Shown: positions 8,866 to 17,963 of the stretch, one piece after another
Numbering within the stretch: the stretch's first letter is position 1
Layout: each line of letters begins with the position of its first letter
Assembly (NCBI GenBank): GCA_964394665.1
Contig: CAYMYN010000046.1
Location: 1-27,434 of the forward strand
Reading direction: 5' to 3'
DNA: 27,434 nt
Origin: CAYMYN01 sp964394665
GTDB taxonomy: Bacteria; Planctomycetota; UBA1135; GCA-002686595
The notes under the pieces: generated by a model
What the model was told of the DNA's origin: nothing
What the model saw: only the letters and a program-made list of their open reading frames with translations
Database searches by the model: none
Made by a program: the position numbers and the translations under genes

Positions 8866-9797
8866 TGCATCCGGCCCTCGGTCAGCGAGAGGAACACGTC
8901 CTCGAGGTTGGTCTCCTGGCGCGCGAACTCGACCGGTGCCAGGCCGCGTTCCACCAGCGCGGCCAGGATCGCGGCCAGGATCGCGTCGTCGCCGCGCGTC
9001 TCGAGCACCAGGCCCCCGCGGTGCGGGCGCACCGCCTCGACGCCCGGCTGCTCGAGCAGCACGCGCTCGGCCGATGCCCCGTCCCCCAGCACGCGCACGA
9101 AGACGTGCGTGCCGCGATCGAGCCCGTGGACGACGTCCTGCACCCGCCCGGCGGAGAGCACGCGCCCGCGTTCGATCACGATCACGCCGTCGCACATCTC
9201 GGTCAGCTCCGAGAGGATGTGCGAGGAGATCAGGATCGCCTTGCCCAGAGCAGCCAGCGCCTTCACCAGCTCGCGCAGCTCGATGCGCGCCCGGGGATCG
9301 AGGCCCGCGGCGGGCTCGTCGAGGATCAGCACCGCCGGATCGTGCAGCAGCGTCTTCGCCAGGCACAGGCGCTGCTTCAGGCCCTTCGAGAGGGTCGCGA
9401 TGGGCTTCTCGGTCAGGCCTCCCAGGCCCGTGAACTCGATCACGTGCTCGAGGGCCGCGTGGCGGGCGGGACCGAAGAGCTCGTAGGCGCGCGCGAAGAA
9501 GTCGAGGTACTCGAGCACCGTCGTGTGCGCGTAGGCTCCGTAGCTGTCGGGCATGAAGCCCAGGCGCCGGCGCACCTCGCGCGGCCGCTCGAGCACCGAC
9601 AATCCGTCGACCCACACGTCGCCCTCGTCGGGCAGGTCGAGGGTGGCCGCGATGCGCATGGTCGTGGTCTTGCCGGCTCCGTTGGGCCCGATGAAGCCCA
9701 CGATCTCGCCGAACCCGACCGAGAACGACACCCGGTCGACGGCCCGCAGCGCGCCGAAGCGCCGGACGAGCTCGCGCACCTCGAGGGCCGGCTTCAT
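8862..9797 (-). CDS. ABC transporter ATP-binding protein
   Basis: 311 residues. Walker A is GPNGAGKTT (37-45), the signature motif is LSKGLKQR (136-143) and Walker B with the catalytic glutamate is LILDEP (157-162), followed by the D-loop (AAGLD). A C-terminal extension of about 90 residues after the nucleotide-binding domain is of the kind seen in ABC-2 exporters. It presumably dimerises on the permease encoded next. The ATG at 9797 overlaps the upstream stop (ATGA). The in-frame extension upstream of it is Arg-rich and belongs to the other reading frame. Confidence 0.93.
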   Translation of the reverse strand: MKPALEVRELVRRFGALRAVDRVSFSVGFGEIVGFIGPNGAGKTTTMRIAATLDLPDEGDVWVDGLSVLERPREVRRRLGFMPDSYGAYAHTTVLEYLDFFARAYELFGPARHAALEHVIEFTGLGGLTEKPIATLSKGLKQRLCLAKTLLHDPAVLILDEPAAGLDPRARIELRELVKALAALGKAILISSHILSELTEMCDGVIVIERGRVLSAGRVQDVVHGLDRGTHVFVRVLGDGASAERVLLEQPGVEAVRPHRGGLVLETRGDDAILAAILAALVERGLAPVEFARQETNLEDVFLSLTEGRMQ

Positions 9798-11580
9798 CGC
9801 CCGCCCTCCGGATCCTCGAGGATCCCGTACACGAGGTGCTTGCCGAACGTCTCCTCGAGCTCGATGCCGCAGTCGTCGAGGAAGGGCGAGCGGTCGAGCT
9901 GCGCCAACCAGGTGCCCACGGGGATCGTGTCCCACCGGCGCCAGGGCCCCGTGGTCATGCGCCGCAGGCGGCCCTTCTCGAGTTCGTCCGCCGGCGTCAG
10001 CCGCACGCGCGCTCCGGGCACGAGGGGGTCGCGCAGCACCCACAGCTCGTCCGGGCCTGTACGAAGGAACAGCTCGTGGGCGCGGACGCCGAGCCCGTTC
10101 TCGACCAGGAGCGCCTCACCCTCGCGCCGCACGTCGAGCCGCGCCCGCGTGGGGCGCTCGGAGTACACGTGGCTGGTCTGCGTGACGCGCACGCGCAGGA
10201 AGTCGCCCGCCAAGAGCTGGCCTCCGCGCTGCTCGACATCGAGGCTGCCGCGTGGATGCGACTCGTATTGGGGTGGCAGGGGCAAGACGACGCTCGTGCG
10301 CGGACCGGGGCGCAGGCCCGGGCCGGGGGAAGTGCCCGCGAACACGTCGCGCAGCTCGCGCACCGATGCCAGGGCGGCGCGCTGGTCGAGCACCGTCCAG
10401 GAGAGCCGGGCGCTGCGCACGTCGAGGCCCTGGGCCAGGATCGCGTACAGCACCAGCGCGACCGAGCCCAGCAGAGCGATCAACGGGACCGTCAGGAGCA
10501 GCAGGGTCGGCCGCCCGCCGCGACGCACCAGGATGAAGTTCACCGGCCCGATCAGCAGCGCGAAGAGGATCAGGAACACCGTCAGGGCGCGCACGGGCAG
10601 CTCGTCGAGCTCCGGGCTCTGGATCCAAGCAGGTTTCGGCTCGGGCGGCTCGAGCAGCGCCTGGCTGAAGTTCCCATCCATGTAGGGCGGCTCGAAGTCA
10701 CCGACCAGGAGCCGCCCGTGGCCCAAGCGCCACACGCCCGGCCGCGCCCCCGGGGCGCTCGACTGGAAGCGGGGCTCCATCCAGGACGCGAGCACGGGAT
10801 GGGCGCGCGCCGTGCGCTCGGCGTCCGGCCCGTAGAGCGCCAGGTCGCCGCCGGTGCGCACCCAGGAGAGCAGCACATCGAGGGCCTCGCCCGCGGGCAG
10901 CCCGTCCGCGACGTCGAGGCTGACCGAGCGCACGCTCGAGTACGCGGCCGGGTGTCGCGCGAGGCTCGCCGCGTTCGGCAGGGCGGTGAGCCCCGGGGAG
11001 AGACCCGCGGCCTGCGCGAGGTGCGAGCGCCACACTTCGACCGTCGCGGCGTTCGTGCCCGGCGCGGGCACGACCAGGTGTGGGTTGGCCTCCGAGCGCG
11101 GGTACTCGCCGGGGCCGATCGGCGGCAGCCAGTCCTCGTCCGGCCCGACCCGCACGTGGAGTTGGTACTGGCTCGGCAACCAGGCGAGAACCGGCAACAG
11201 GAGCTCGACGCCGCCCGCGCCGCCGGGTTCGAGCTCGAGCTCGGAGCGCACGCGCACCTGTTGTCGTCGGAAGTGGCTGCGCGCCTCGAGCTGCACGCGC
11301 ACGGCGCGTTCGCCGCGGTTCTCGGCGGCGACCCGCAGCGGGAACCAACCCTCGGTCAGGAACGTCGGCCAGTCGGAGTGCGCGACCACGCGGACCTCGC
11401 CGACCTGCGACTCGATGGGCGCCTGGCGGATGGGGGACGCCGCCGGCCGGCCGAACGGCGTCGAGTGCGCGCCGAAGTGGATCTCGGCCGTCTGCGCCGG
11501 GCCCGCGGCGAGCTGGGCCGCGAGCAGCAGCGGCGCCAGGCCCAGCGCCCCGATCGCCCGCCCAGAGCGTCCGTTGCCGT

Positions 11581-11584
<4 letters not shown>
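9794..11584 (-). CDS. Exported membrane protein of the MoxR/ABC operon, function unknown
   Basis: 596 residues. A signal peptide (about 1-33; basic start, Leu/Ala core, AGPAQTA cleavage region) is followed by a large extracytoplasmic beta-rich region, then two helices (about 333-354 and 360-385) with a basic LVRRGGR linker, and another extracytoplasmic domain of about 200 residues. Residues about 220-300 (DVLLSWVRTGGDLALYG, RLGHGRLLVGDFE) resemble the amidotransferase-like fold used as a ligand domain in Bat-type membrane proteins. It sits between MoxR and the ABC ATPase with ATGA overlaps on both sides, so stoichiometric production with both is likely. It may be the accessory periplasmic subunit of the ABC system. 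The family is not firmly recognised. Confidence 0.78.
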
Positions 11585-12627
<1,043 letters not shown>

Positions 12628-13065
12628 CCCCTCCCCGCCGCGCGGCGCCCGCGCAGTATGCCCGGGCGATCGGCGCCCGTCGCGCGCGGGGGCGGGGGCG
12701 AACCAACGTTCGACCGTGCGGCGGTGGCGCGGCGCCAGGCGCCGCCCCCAGGCCGCCTCCCCCAGCGCGGCCTCGACGCCGGCCGGATCCAGCGCATCGC
12801 GCTCGACGTCGATCTCGGGGGCCGCGAGCCCGATGCCGACGGGCACGGAGGCCGCCGGATCGCGCACCTGCGCCGCGGGCAGGGTCTCGGAGCGGAATCT
12901 CTGCTCGCGGCCGGGGGGCTCGCCGCCCCACAGGAGCTCCGCCGCCCCCGGCCCGCGGCCCAGGCCGCCGGCGCCGGTGCCCTGGCCCGCGTCGACCCCC
13001 AGGCCGGCCGACGCGCCGTGTGCGTCCCCCTCCGAGCCCGCGCACCCGGCGCGGCCCAGGCCCGT
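12628..13065 (-). pseudogene. In-frame coding-like segment between the coiled-coil protein and MoxR
   Basis: These 146 codons are open, with G or C at nearly every third position, and lie in the same frame as both the upstream 366-residue protein and MoxR. The translation begins Gly-rich (TGLGRAGCAG) and continues into a conserved-looking segment: RGPGAAELLWGGEP, RFRSETLP, VPVGIGLAAPEID, RRLAPRHRRTVERWF. From memory, proteins encoded just before MoxR in planctomycete clusters end in a very similar WG-E-x-RF-x-LPP ... RLAPxHRxxVxxFF tail. I therefore read it as the C-terminal part of the upstream protein, cut off by the TGA at 13066-13068. No in-frame ATG or well-placed GTG opens it: the only GTG (12867) is mid-domain. 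It has no stop before MoxR. Confidence 0.6.
12655..12660 (-). promoter_or_regulatory. Possible internal -10 element before MoxR
   Basis: CATACT on the minus strand ends 27 bases upstream of the MoxR ATG, in a locally less GC-rich spot. It could give MoxR its own transcript. There is no -35 support. Confidence 0.25.
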
Positions 13066-14166
13066 TCATGTGCCGCCCTGGCGGCAGGAGTCGTCGCAGG
13101 TGTGGTGCTGGGCGAGCAGCTCCGAGAGCGGGCGCAGCTCCTCCGGCCGGCGCAGGCGCTCGGGGTCGAGCAATCCCGCCGCGCGCAGGCCCTCGAGCCC
13201 CCGGGCCAGGGCTTCGGAGAGTTCCTCGGCCAGGCGCGCGAGGGTTTCGGGGTCGAGCTGCAGCCCCGGTGGCGCCTCGGCGGGCGGGAGCTCGAGACCC
13301 CGCAGGCCCTCCGGGAGCAGGCGCTCGAGTCCGCCCGCGCGCAGCTCCTCGGTGGCCTGGGCCAGGGCGCGCGCCAGGTCCGCCGCGCCCGCGGCCTGCG
13401 CCTCGGCGCCCGCGGCGAGCTCCCCGCGGCGCGCGCCCTCGAGCGCCGCGCGGGTCGACTCGACCTCCTCGTCGGCGCGTCGGGCGAGGGACTCGAGCCG
13501 CTCGGCGAGCGAATCGGCGGCCTCGAGGAACGACTCCCCGGCCTCGCCGAGGCCCTCCTCGAGGCGCGCGAGGCGCGCGGCGAGTTCCTCCGCGATCCGC
13601 TCCTCGAGGGTCACGGTCTCGGTGAGCGCCTCGAGCTTCGCGCGCACGTCCTCGGCGAGGCGCGTCGCGAGCGCGTCGTTCGCGCGCGGCGTGGCGGGCG
13701 CGGGCAACGGCACGTGCAGGGCGAGGGCGGCGAAGGCCAGCGCGGGCAGGAGGCGCGCGGCGAGGGTTCGCCACGGGACGCGCGCGCGCCCGGCTTCAGC
13801 CGCCCAGACGGCGGCGAGGGGCGCTTCGAGGCGCTCCTTCCAGGCCGGATCGCCGGCCTCCAGGGCGGTGACCAGCGCGCCGCTGCCGCCGCCGCGCCGA
13901 TCGAGCCAGGCCGCGAGCTCGGCCCGCGCCGGGGTTCGCGCCCGCGCGCGCCGGGCGGCCAGGGGCGGAACCGCGAGCAGGGGCACGAACAGGAGCGCGG
14001 CCCAACCCGCGCTCGGGTCGAACGACGCCCGGGCGAGCAGGGCGGCGCAACCCGCCGCGAACAACCCGCCGCCGGCGAGCCGCGCGAGCTCCCGCGCGAA
14101 GAAGCCCCGCCGCAGGCCGCGGGCGAGCTGCGCGAGGGCGCCGTCGAGGTCCGTGGGGCGGGGCAT
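13066..14166 (-). CDS. Coiled-coil membrane protein at the head of the MoxR operon
   Basis: 366 residues up to a TGA. Two hydrophobic helices (about 29-45 and 52-70), a soluble stretch, and a third helix (about 130-152) lead into a long Glu/Ala/Arg/Leu-rich region (about 160-330) with strong coiled-coil character. The last residues carry the cysteine pair CDDSC. I cannot name the family, although similar proteins precede MoxR in planctomycete Bat-type clusters and are usually longer. The TGA falls in a Gly-rich linker, and family-like sequence continues in the same frame afterwards, so this copy may be truncated, mis-sequenced or recoded. The ATG at 14166 lies only eight bases after a TAGGAT -10 element, which implies a leaderless transcript. 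Confidence 0.75.
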   Translation of the reverse strand: MPRPTDLDGALAQLARGLRRGFFARELARLAGGGLFAAGCAALLARASFDPSAGWAALLFVPLLAVPPLAARRARARTPARAELAAWLDRRGGGSGALVTALEAGDPAWKERLEAPLAAVWAAEAGRARVPWRTLAARLLPALAFAALALHVPLPAPATPRANDALATRLAEDVRAKLEALTETVTLEERIAEELAARLARLEEGLGEAGESFLEAADSLAERLESLARRADEEVESTRAALEGARRGELAAGAEAQAAGAADLARALAQATEELRAGGLERLLPEGLRGLELPPAEAPPGLQLDPETLARLAEELSEALARGLEGLRAAGLLDPERLRRPEELRPLSELLAQHHTCDDSCRQGGT

Positions 14167-14174
14167 CGGGCCCG

Positions 14175-14180
14175 ATCCTA
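14175..14180 (-). promoter_or_regulatory. -10 element for the MoxR operon, leaderless spacing
   Basis: TAGGAT ends eight bases before the ATG at 14166. With initiation six to eight bases after the -10, the mRNA would start at or next to the ATG. No -35 match is seen at 17 bases. Confidence 0.5.
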
Positions 14181-14197
14181 CGTCAGGGCGCGCATCC

Positions 14198-14227
14198 CCG
14201 GGAGCGCTGGATCCCCGTCGCTCCCGG
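14198..14227 (-). terminator. GC-rich hairpin after the S20/DUF1499-like unit
   Basis: CCGGGAGCG (14198-14206) pairs perfectly with CGCTCCCGG (14219-14227) around a 12-base loop. It lies downstream of the minus-strand stop at 14258 and upstream of the next operon's promoter. No T-tract follows on the minus strand, so it is a hairpin without the classical tail. Confidence 0.45.
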
Positions 14228-14257
14228 TTGCTCCCCGGGCGCTCCCCAGCCGCCGCC

Positions 14258-14602
14258 TCAGCAGACGCGCCGGTGGAAGGGCTTCATGAACTCGGCCACG
14301 TTGGCCTTGTCCCGCGAGCGCAATCCACCGTTCGACTCGGAACGCACGTGCACGGTGCAAGAGGGGAGATCCTCGGGGCCCTCGACGCGGATCGTGACCG
14401 TCGAGGGACCCGTGAGGAAAGCCGCGGCACGACGGCAGACCAACTCGCGCCGCTCGTCGTCGGCGCGCACGAGCTCCCAGCCCGGGAGGTCGTCCACGAG
14501 GTTCTTCGCCTCCGCGTAGATCGAACCGCCGCGCGTCGCCACGCGCAGCGGCCGCAGGTGCGGGCTGGAGTGGGCGTCGTCCGTCTCGAAGGCGCGGGCC
14601 AT
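14258..14602 (-). CDS. Small DUF1499-like protein
   Basis: 114 residues without a signal peptide or membrane helix. The pattern (NLVDDLPGWELVRADDE, then CTVHVRSESNGGLRSRDKAN, then FMKPFHRRV) resembles DUF1499 proteins, which have a D-VRS-SR-G-SD-G-NA core near the C-terminus. The match is from memory and only partial. No biochemical role is established for the family that I can state. It lies 29 bases downstream of rpsT and is probably co-transcribed with it. The ATG at 14602 gives a natural start. Confidence 0.6.
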   Translation of the reverse strand: MARAFETDDAHSSPHLRPLRVATRGGSIYAEAKNLVDDLPGWELVRADDERRELVCRRAAAFLTGPSTVTIRVEGPEDLPSCTVHVRSESNGGLRSRDKANVAEFMKPFHRRVC

Positions 14603-14631
14603 CGGCTGGATCCCTGGGTGGGCGCGAAGCC

Positions 14632-14883
14632 CTACTTCCCGGCGATGGCGCGCGCCAGGCGCGACTTGAGGCGCGCGGCGGCGTTGGGGTGGATGATGCG
14701 CTTCTTGGCGGCCTTGTCGACGCGCTTCATCGCGGTCGGCAGCAGCGTCTGCGCGTCCTCGCGCGTCTCGGCGCGCAGGACCTTCTTGATCGAGGTGCGC
14801 ATCGAGGTCCGCACCACCTTGTTGGCCATGCGCCGTTCCTCGTTCTGGCGCATCCGTTTCACTGCTTGCTTGCTGTTCGGCAT
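14632..14883 (-). CDS. rpsT: 30S ribosomal protein S20
   Basis: 83 residues, the normal length for bS20. It is highly basic, with the family's opening (MPNSKQAVKRMRQNEERR), a helix-rich middle and the C-terminal IIHPNAAARLKSRLARAI segment. S20 binds 16S rRNA helices 9 and 44 in the small subunit body. The gene starts three bases after the stop of the TPR gene, so the two are likely one transcript. The Shine-Dalgarno is weak (AAGTAAG), suggesting coupling to translation of the TPR gene. Confidence 0.97.
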   Translation of the reverse strand: MPNSKQAVKRMRQNEERRMANKVVRTSMRTSIKKVLRAETREDAQTLLPTAMKRVDKAAKKRIIHPNAAARLKSRLARAIAGK

Positions 14884-14886
14884 GAC

Positions 14887-16233
14887 TTACTTGAACTGCT
14901 CCATCTTGTCCGCGACGTCGCGGTAGTTGATGTCGGCCTCGAAGATCCGCGAGTAGAAGGCGCGGGCCTCGTCGCCCTTGCCCTCCTGCTCGGCGATCGC
15001 CCCGAGGCTGTACAGGATCTCCTTCGAGCGCTCGTCCTGGACCCGGGCCTCGCCCGGGCTCCCGGCGCCGAGCGCCTGCTCGAACTCCTTGCGCGCCAGC
15101 TCGAGGTAGCCCTTCTCCTGGAAGCAGCGCCCCAGGAGACAGAGCGCCTCGCGGCGCACGCGCGGGTCGTCGACGGTCTTCTGCAACTCGCCGATGGCCT
15201 CGTCGTACTCGCCGTCGCGCACCAGGACGCGCGCCAGGGCGAGGCGCAGGCTGGCGTCGTTGGGCCGCAGGCGCACCAGCGAGCGCGCGGTCTGGGCCTG
15301 GAACACGCGCAGCGTTCCCTCCAGGCGCGAGGCCTCCTCGGTGCGGCCGTCCTTGTCCGCGCGCGAGACTTGCTTCTTCAGCACCTTCTCCTTGAGCGTC
15401 CCCAGGCGCTGGTGCAGGTCGAAGGAGTCCTTGCGGTACTGGAGGGCGCGCTCGACCAGATCGAGGGCCGCCTCGGGGTCGCGCAGACGTTCGTGCACGT
15501 CGGCCATGGCGAGCATGAGCTCGACGTCGGAGGGGTTCTCCGCGTAGCGGTCCTCCAATCGCGCCAGGTCCTCGCGCAGCTCGTCCTCGCTGCGATGGCG
15601 GCGGCCCGCGCGCTCCAGGTCCTCGGCCTGCTCCTTGTCCTTGATCTGCTCGCGGCTGTGGCCGACCTCGCCGTAGCGGCCCTTGCTGAGCGCGGCCTCG
15701 GCGGCCAGGTCCTTGCGGGCCTTGATCGCCTCCTGGTCGCGGGGGTCGGCGGCCAACGCGCGCTCGTAGTACTCGAGCGCCCGCGCGGGATCCCCCGTGC
15801 GGTGCAGCATGGCGCCGGCGCGCTTGAGCCCGGCGGCGTTCTTGGGGTCGATCTCGGCCACGAACTCGTACACCGCGCAGGCCGACTGGAAGTGTCCGGC
15901 GGACTCGAGGGCCTCGCCCAGGGCGAGGTTGGCGCTCACGTCCATGGGCTGGGTCGCGAGGTAGCCCTCGAAGGCCTTGATCGCGGCGCCGTGTCGACCG
16001 GCCTTGGCGAGGGTCCGGGCCGTGGCGAGGGGCGCGGCCCCCGCGAGTGCGCGCAGGAACTTGCCGCCCTTCTTGGCCTCGTGGCGCTTCTTCAGCACCT
16101 GCCGCAACCCCGCGCGCGCCTCGCCGTGGTCGGGCTCGATGTCGAGGAGCTGCTGATAGACCTCCACCGCGAAGTCGTAGTTGCGTCGCCGCGCGGCCTC
16201 CTCGGCCTTCTGGATGTGCTTGGAGAAGTCCAA
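14887..16233 (-). CDS. Tetratricopeptide repeat protein
   Basis: 448 residues from a TTG start, made almost wholly of TPR-like helix pairs (ANLALGEALESAGHFQSA, LKRAGAMLHRTGDPARALEY, ALARVLVRDGEYDEAIGEL). A charged linker (about residues 180-240) separates the N- and C-terminal repeat blocks. TPR proteins are protein-protein scaffolds and no specific partner is evident. The start is inferred: an in-frame ATG at 16398 lies inside the promoter's -35 hexamer and the intervening translation is Pro/Gly-rich and unlike protein, whereas TTG at 16233 has AGGA upstream and begins the first repeat (DFSKHIQKAEEAARR). rpsT follows after three bases. Confidence 0.85.
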   Translation of the reverse strand: MDFSKHIQKAEEAARRRNYDFAVEVYQQLLDIEPDHGEARAGLRQVLKKRHEAKKGGKFLRALAGAAPLATARTLAKAGRHGAAIKAFEGYLATQPMDVSANLALGEALESAGHFQSACAVYEFVAEIDPKNAAGLKRAGAMLHRTGDPARALEYYERALAADPRDQEAIKARKDLAAEAALSKGRYGEVGHSREQIKDKEQAEDLERAGRRHRSEDELREDLARLEDRYAENPSDVELMLAMADVHERLRDPEAALDLVERALQYRKDSFDLHQRLGTLKEKVLKKQVSRADKDGRTEEASRLEGTLRVFQAQTARSLVRLRPNDASLRLALARVLVRDGEYDEAIGELQKTVDDPRVRREALCLLGRCFQEKGYLELARKEFEQALGAGSPGEARVQDERSKEILYSLGAIAEQEGKGDEARAFYSRIFEADINYRDVADKMEQFK

Positions 16234-16369
16234 CAGGGGTCCTAGGAACGCCGGGCCGTGGCCCGGGCACGGGTCGGACGGGCCGGATCCCTCCGGCGCC
16301 CACCCAGCCCCCAGCACCGGACTCGAGCGGCCTCGCGGCGCGGCTCCCGGCCGGTTCGGCAGGCGGAAA

Positions 16370-16398
16370 ATCCTACGGGCGCCCTCCGGCGCCGTCAA
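16370..16398 (-). promoter_or_regulatory. Sigma-70 type promoter of the TPR-rpsT operon
   Basis: TTGACG (16393-16398) and TAGGAT (16370-16375) are separated by exactly 17 bases on the minus strand. It is the best -35/-10 pair in the window. Transcription would start near 16363, leaving a leader of about 130 bases before the TTG at 16233. Confidence 0.65.
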
Positions 16399-16405
16399 CG
16401 CAGGC

Positions 16406-16411
16406 TATCCT
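16406..16411 (+). promoter_or_regulatory. Candidate -10 element for def-ribF
   Basis: TATCCT lies 56 bases upstream of the def ATG and overlaps the divergent promoter region of the TPR gene. No -35 is evident at 17 bases. Confidence 0.35.
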
Positions 16412-16467
16412 CCGCGCGCCGCCTGGCCCCCCCTCGCGAGCCCCGACGGCCCCTCCCCGCGCCCCCC

Positions 16468-17013
16468 ATGTCCGAAACGCCCGCCGAACTGCAGGTCACG
16501 CTCTACCCCGACCCCGTGTTGCGCAAGGTGGCCGAGCCGATCACGGCCTTCGACGCCGACCTGGCGCGCCTGGTGGCGGGCATGTTCGAGCGCATGCGCA
16601 AGAGCCAGGGTGTCGGCCTGGCCGCGCCCCAGGTGGGGTTGCGGCGACGGATCCTGGTCCTGAACCACAGCGGCGAGCCGCAGGACGACCTGGCCCTGGT
16701 CAACCCGGTCCTCGTGGACCGCGGCGGGCCCGAGACCGTGTATGAGGAGGGCTGCCTGTCGTTCCCCGGCATCTACGCCGAGATCCGTCGCCCCGCCCGC
16801 TGCACGGTCGAGTACCAGGACCTCGAGGGCCGCCCCCAGCGCCTGGAGCTCGCGGACTTCCGCAGCCGCATCGTCCAGCACGAGTACGACCATCTCGAGG
16901 GCGTCCTGCTGGTCGACCGCATGTCGCCGGCGGACAAGGTGCGCAACAAGCCGCTCCTCGAGGAACTGGTCGGGCGCTATCGCGAGCGAAGCGCCGGCGC
17001 GGCCCGCGGATGA
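16468..17013 (+). CDS. def: Peptide deformylase
   Basis: 181 residues, normal for the family. All three motifs are intact: GVGLAAPQ (48-55), EGCLSFP (94-100, metal ligand C96) and HEYDH (138-142, ligands H138 and H142, catalytic E139). The enzyme removes the N-terminal formyl group from nascent proteins using a divalent metal, usually iron. The start is the ATG at 16468. There is no clear Shine-Dalgarno, since the upstream sequence is C-rich. The stop overlaps the ribF start (ATGA), coupling the two. Confidence 0.97.
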   Translation: MSETPAELQVTLYPDPVLRKVAEPITAFDADLARLVAGMFERMRKSQGVGLAAPQVGLRRRILVLNHSGEPQDDLALVNPVLVDRGGPETVYEEGCLSFPGIYAEIRRPARCTVEYQDLEGRPQRLELADFRSRIVQHEYDHLEGVLLVDRMSPADKVRNKPLLEELVGRYRERSAGAARG

Positions 17014-17963
17014 TCGTCAGCTACGAGGCGCCGAGCATCCCGGCCCCGGGCGCGGAGGGGGCGGTGATCTCGATCGGGGTCTTCGACGGCGTGCACCTGG
17101 GCCACCAGGCGATCCTGGCCGCCAACGTGGCCCGCGCGCGCGAGCTCGGCGCGCGGCCGACGGTGCTGACCTTCCGCGGCCATCCCAAGGAGCTGTTGCT
17201 CGGCCGCGCCCCGCGCACGCTCACGACCCTCCCCCACCGCCTGGCCCTGTTCGCCCGCGCGGGGATCGAACACTCGGTCGTGCTGACCTTCGACGAGTCG
17301 CTGCGCACGACCCCGGTCGAGGCCTTCGCGCGGGAGCTGCTCGTGGGTCGCCTGGGCCTGCGGGCGCTGGTCCTGGGCTTCGACAACAAGTTCGGACGCG
17401 ACCGCGAGGGCACGCCCGAACGCCTGGCGGCCCTGGGTTACGACGTCCAGGTCGTGCCCAAGGTCCTGGTGGACGAACGCGCGGTCTCGAGCACCGCCAT
17501 CCGCGAAGCGGTCGAGCTGGGGGACCTGGTCTCCGCCGAGCGCATGCTCGGCCGACGGGTGAGCGTCTTCGGCCAGGTCGTCCACGGGGACGAGCTCGGC
17601 CGGCGGCTGGGATTCCCGACCGCGAACCTCGACCTGCACCACGAGCTGCACCCGCCGCCCGGGGTCTACGCCTGCCACGCCCGGCGCCTGGGGCCGGGGG
17701 ACTCCCTCGCGGTGCGCTCCGTCCACCCGGCGGTCTGCAACATCGGCTTCCGCCCGACTGTGGGCGGCGGGCGCCCTTCGCTTCCGACGGTCGAGGTGCA
17801 CCTGATCGGGTTCGAGGACGACCTGTACGGGGAACGCCTCGAGCTCGAGTTCGTTCGCGGCCTGCGCGAGGAGCGCCGCTTCCCGGACCTCGCCGCGCTG
17901 GGAGCCCAGATCGGGCGCGACGTGGCCGCCGCCCGGGAACTGCTAGGAGGCTGTTGGGCATGA
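17010..17963 (+). CDS. ribF: Bifunctional riboflavin kinase/FAD synthetase
   Basis: 317 residues. The N-terminal FAD synthetase half has GVFDGVHLGHQ (23-33, nucleotide-binding HxGH) and the SSTAIR motif (about 169-174). The C-terminal riboflavin kinase half has GRRLGFPTANL, with the PTAN motif, and NIGFRPTVGG. The enzyme makes FMN and then FAD from riboflavin and ATP in the cytoplasm. The start overlaps the def stop by four bases. The last residues (about GGCWA) and the TGA are encoded inside the left arm of a palindromic element, so the native C-terminus has probably been replaced by a few element-derived residues. Both catalytic domains look complete. Confidence 0.96.
   Translation: MIVSYEAPSIPAPGAEGAVISIGVFDGVHLGHQAILAANVARARELGARPTVLTFRGHPKELLLGRAPRTLTTLPHRLALFARAGIEHSVVLTFDESLRTTPVEAFARELLVGRLGLRALVLGFDNKFGRDREGTPERLAALGYDVQVVPKVLVDERAVSSTAIREAVELGDLVSAERMLGRRVSVFGQVVHGDELGRRLGFPTANLDLHHELHPPPGVYACHARRLGPGDSLAVRSVHPAVCNIGFRPTVGGGRPSLPTVEVHLIGFEDDLYGERLELEFVRGLREERRFPDLAALGAQIGRDVAAARELLGGCWA

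Noticed and set aside
5692..9486. Plus-strand open frame of 1264 codons
   Set aside because: It lies antisense to the DUF58, permease and ATPase genes and overlaps the end of the double-vWA gene in another frame. Composition is unlike protein.
13066..13068. TGA as a selenocysteine codon
   Set aside because: No redox context (no CxxU-like motif) and no convincing SECIS hairpin with the usual loop just downstream. Glycine-rich surroundings favour a mutated glycine codon.
16234..16398. ATG at 16398 as start of the TPR protein
   Set aside because: It lies inside the TTGACG hexamer of the promoter, and the added 55 residues are Pro/Gly-rich and unlike TPR sequence.
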